This document shows positions 63,968 to 64,000 of a stretch of 64,000 nucleotides of DNA, in pieces. This DNA comes from Streptomyces sp. DH37 (lineage in GTDB: Bacteria > Actinomycetota > Actinomycetes > Streptomycetales > Streptomycetaceae). The position numbers and the translations under genes are program-made. Below the pieces are notes generated by a model, which saw nothing but the letters and a program-made list of their open reading frames with translations, ran no database searches and was not told where the DNA came from. Location: contig NZ_JARVKV010000008.1 in the NCBI RefSeq assembly GCF_029813835.1, positions 1 to 64,000 on the forward strand, written 5' to 3'. Within the stretch, counting starts at the first letter, position 1; each line of letters begins with the position of its first letter.

Positions 63968-64000
63968 GTACGGTCGCCTCCTTTCTACGGCAGGGTCCAT

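Overview
The window looks like a chromosomal segment of a high-GC actinomycete, most likely Streptomyces or a close relative. By eye it is very GC-rich, with G or C at almost every third codon position. It uses GTG starts and carries Streptomyces-type families: a type VII secretion-associated SseB-like protein, a Tat-exported protein, several small secreted proteins, a TetR/monooxygenase pair and a Fic/ribbon-helix-helix pair. No function here was confirmed by a database search.

Bases 2-49693 are one uninterrupted reading frame, already open at the left edge. It encodes at least 16,563 residues and its start lies outside the window. It reads as a secreted multi-effector toxin of the giant 'lonely Cys domain' type. 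In order I see a degenerate metzincin-like unit, an anthrax-LF-like HExxH protease, a Tcd-like glycosyltransferase, an intact metzincin, a papain-like domain, another degenerate metzincin unit, helical and caspase-like (His/Cys) domains, about 10 kb of beta-hairpin repeats that could form a pore, an OTU-like remnant and a GT-B-like glycosyltransferase. The last 18 kb is a cassette array: four almost identical His/Cys domains alternate with seven helical + ADP-ribosyltransferase modules (five with an ExE motif, two degenerate) and a second Tcd-like glycosyltransferase. The layout recalls MARTX and clostridial glucosylating toxins, where one cysteine protease domain frees the effectors. Here that kind of domain is repeated between cargo blocks. 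The gene just downstream (49906-50694) is a type VII secretion-associated protein, which suggests the export route.

Bases 50.7-57.4 kb hold ordinary accessory genes: a small secreted protein (-), a response-regulator remnant (-), a Tat-exported protein (+), a phytoene/squalene synthase-like domain fused to a cis-prenyltransferase (-), a 4 x 20 bp tandem repeat, and a divergent TetR regulator / FAD monooxygenase pair with two matching operators between them.

Bases 57.4-64.0 kb hold two small secreted proteins (+), a Fic-like/antitoxin pair (-) with a perfect palindromic operator, a composite gene remnant (-), a Sir2 deacylase (+), and a secreted ThuA + sugar-hydrolase-like + ricin-lectin protein (-). 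Strong hairpins mark most of the convergent gene ends.
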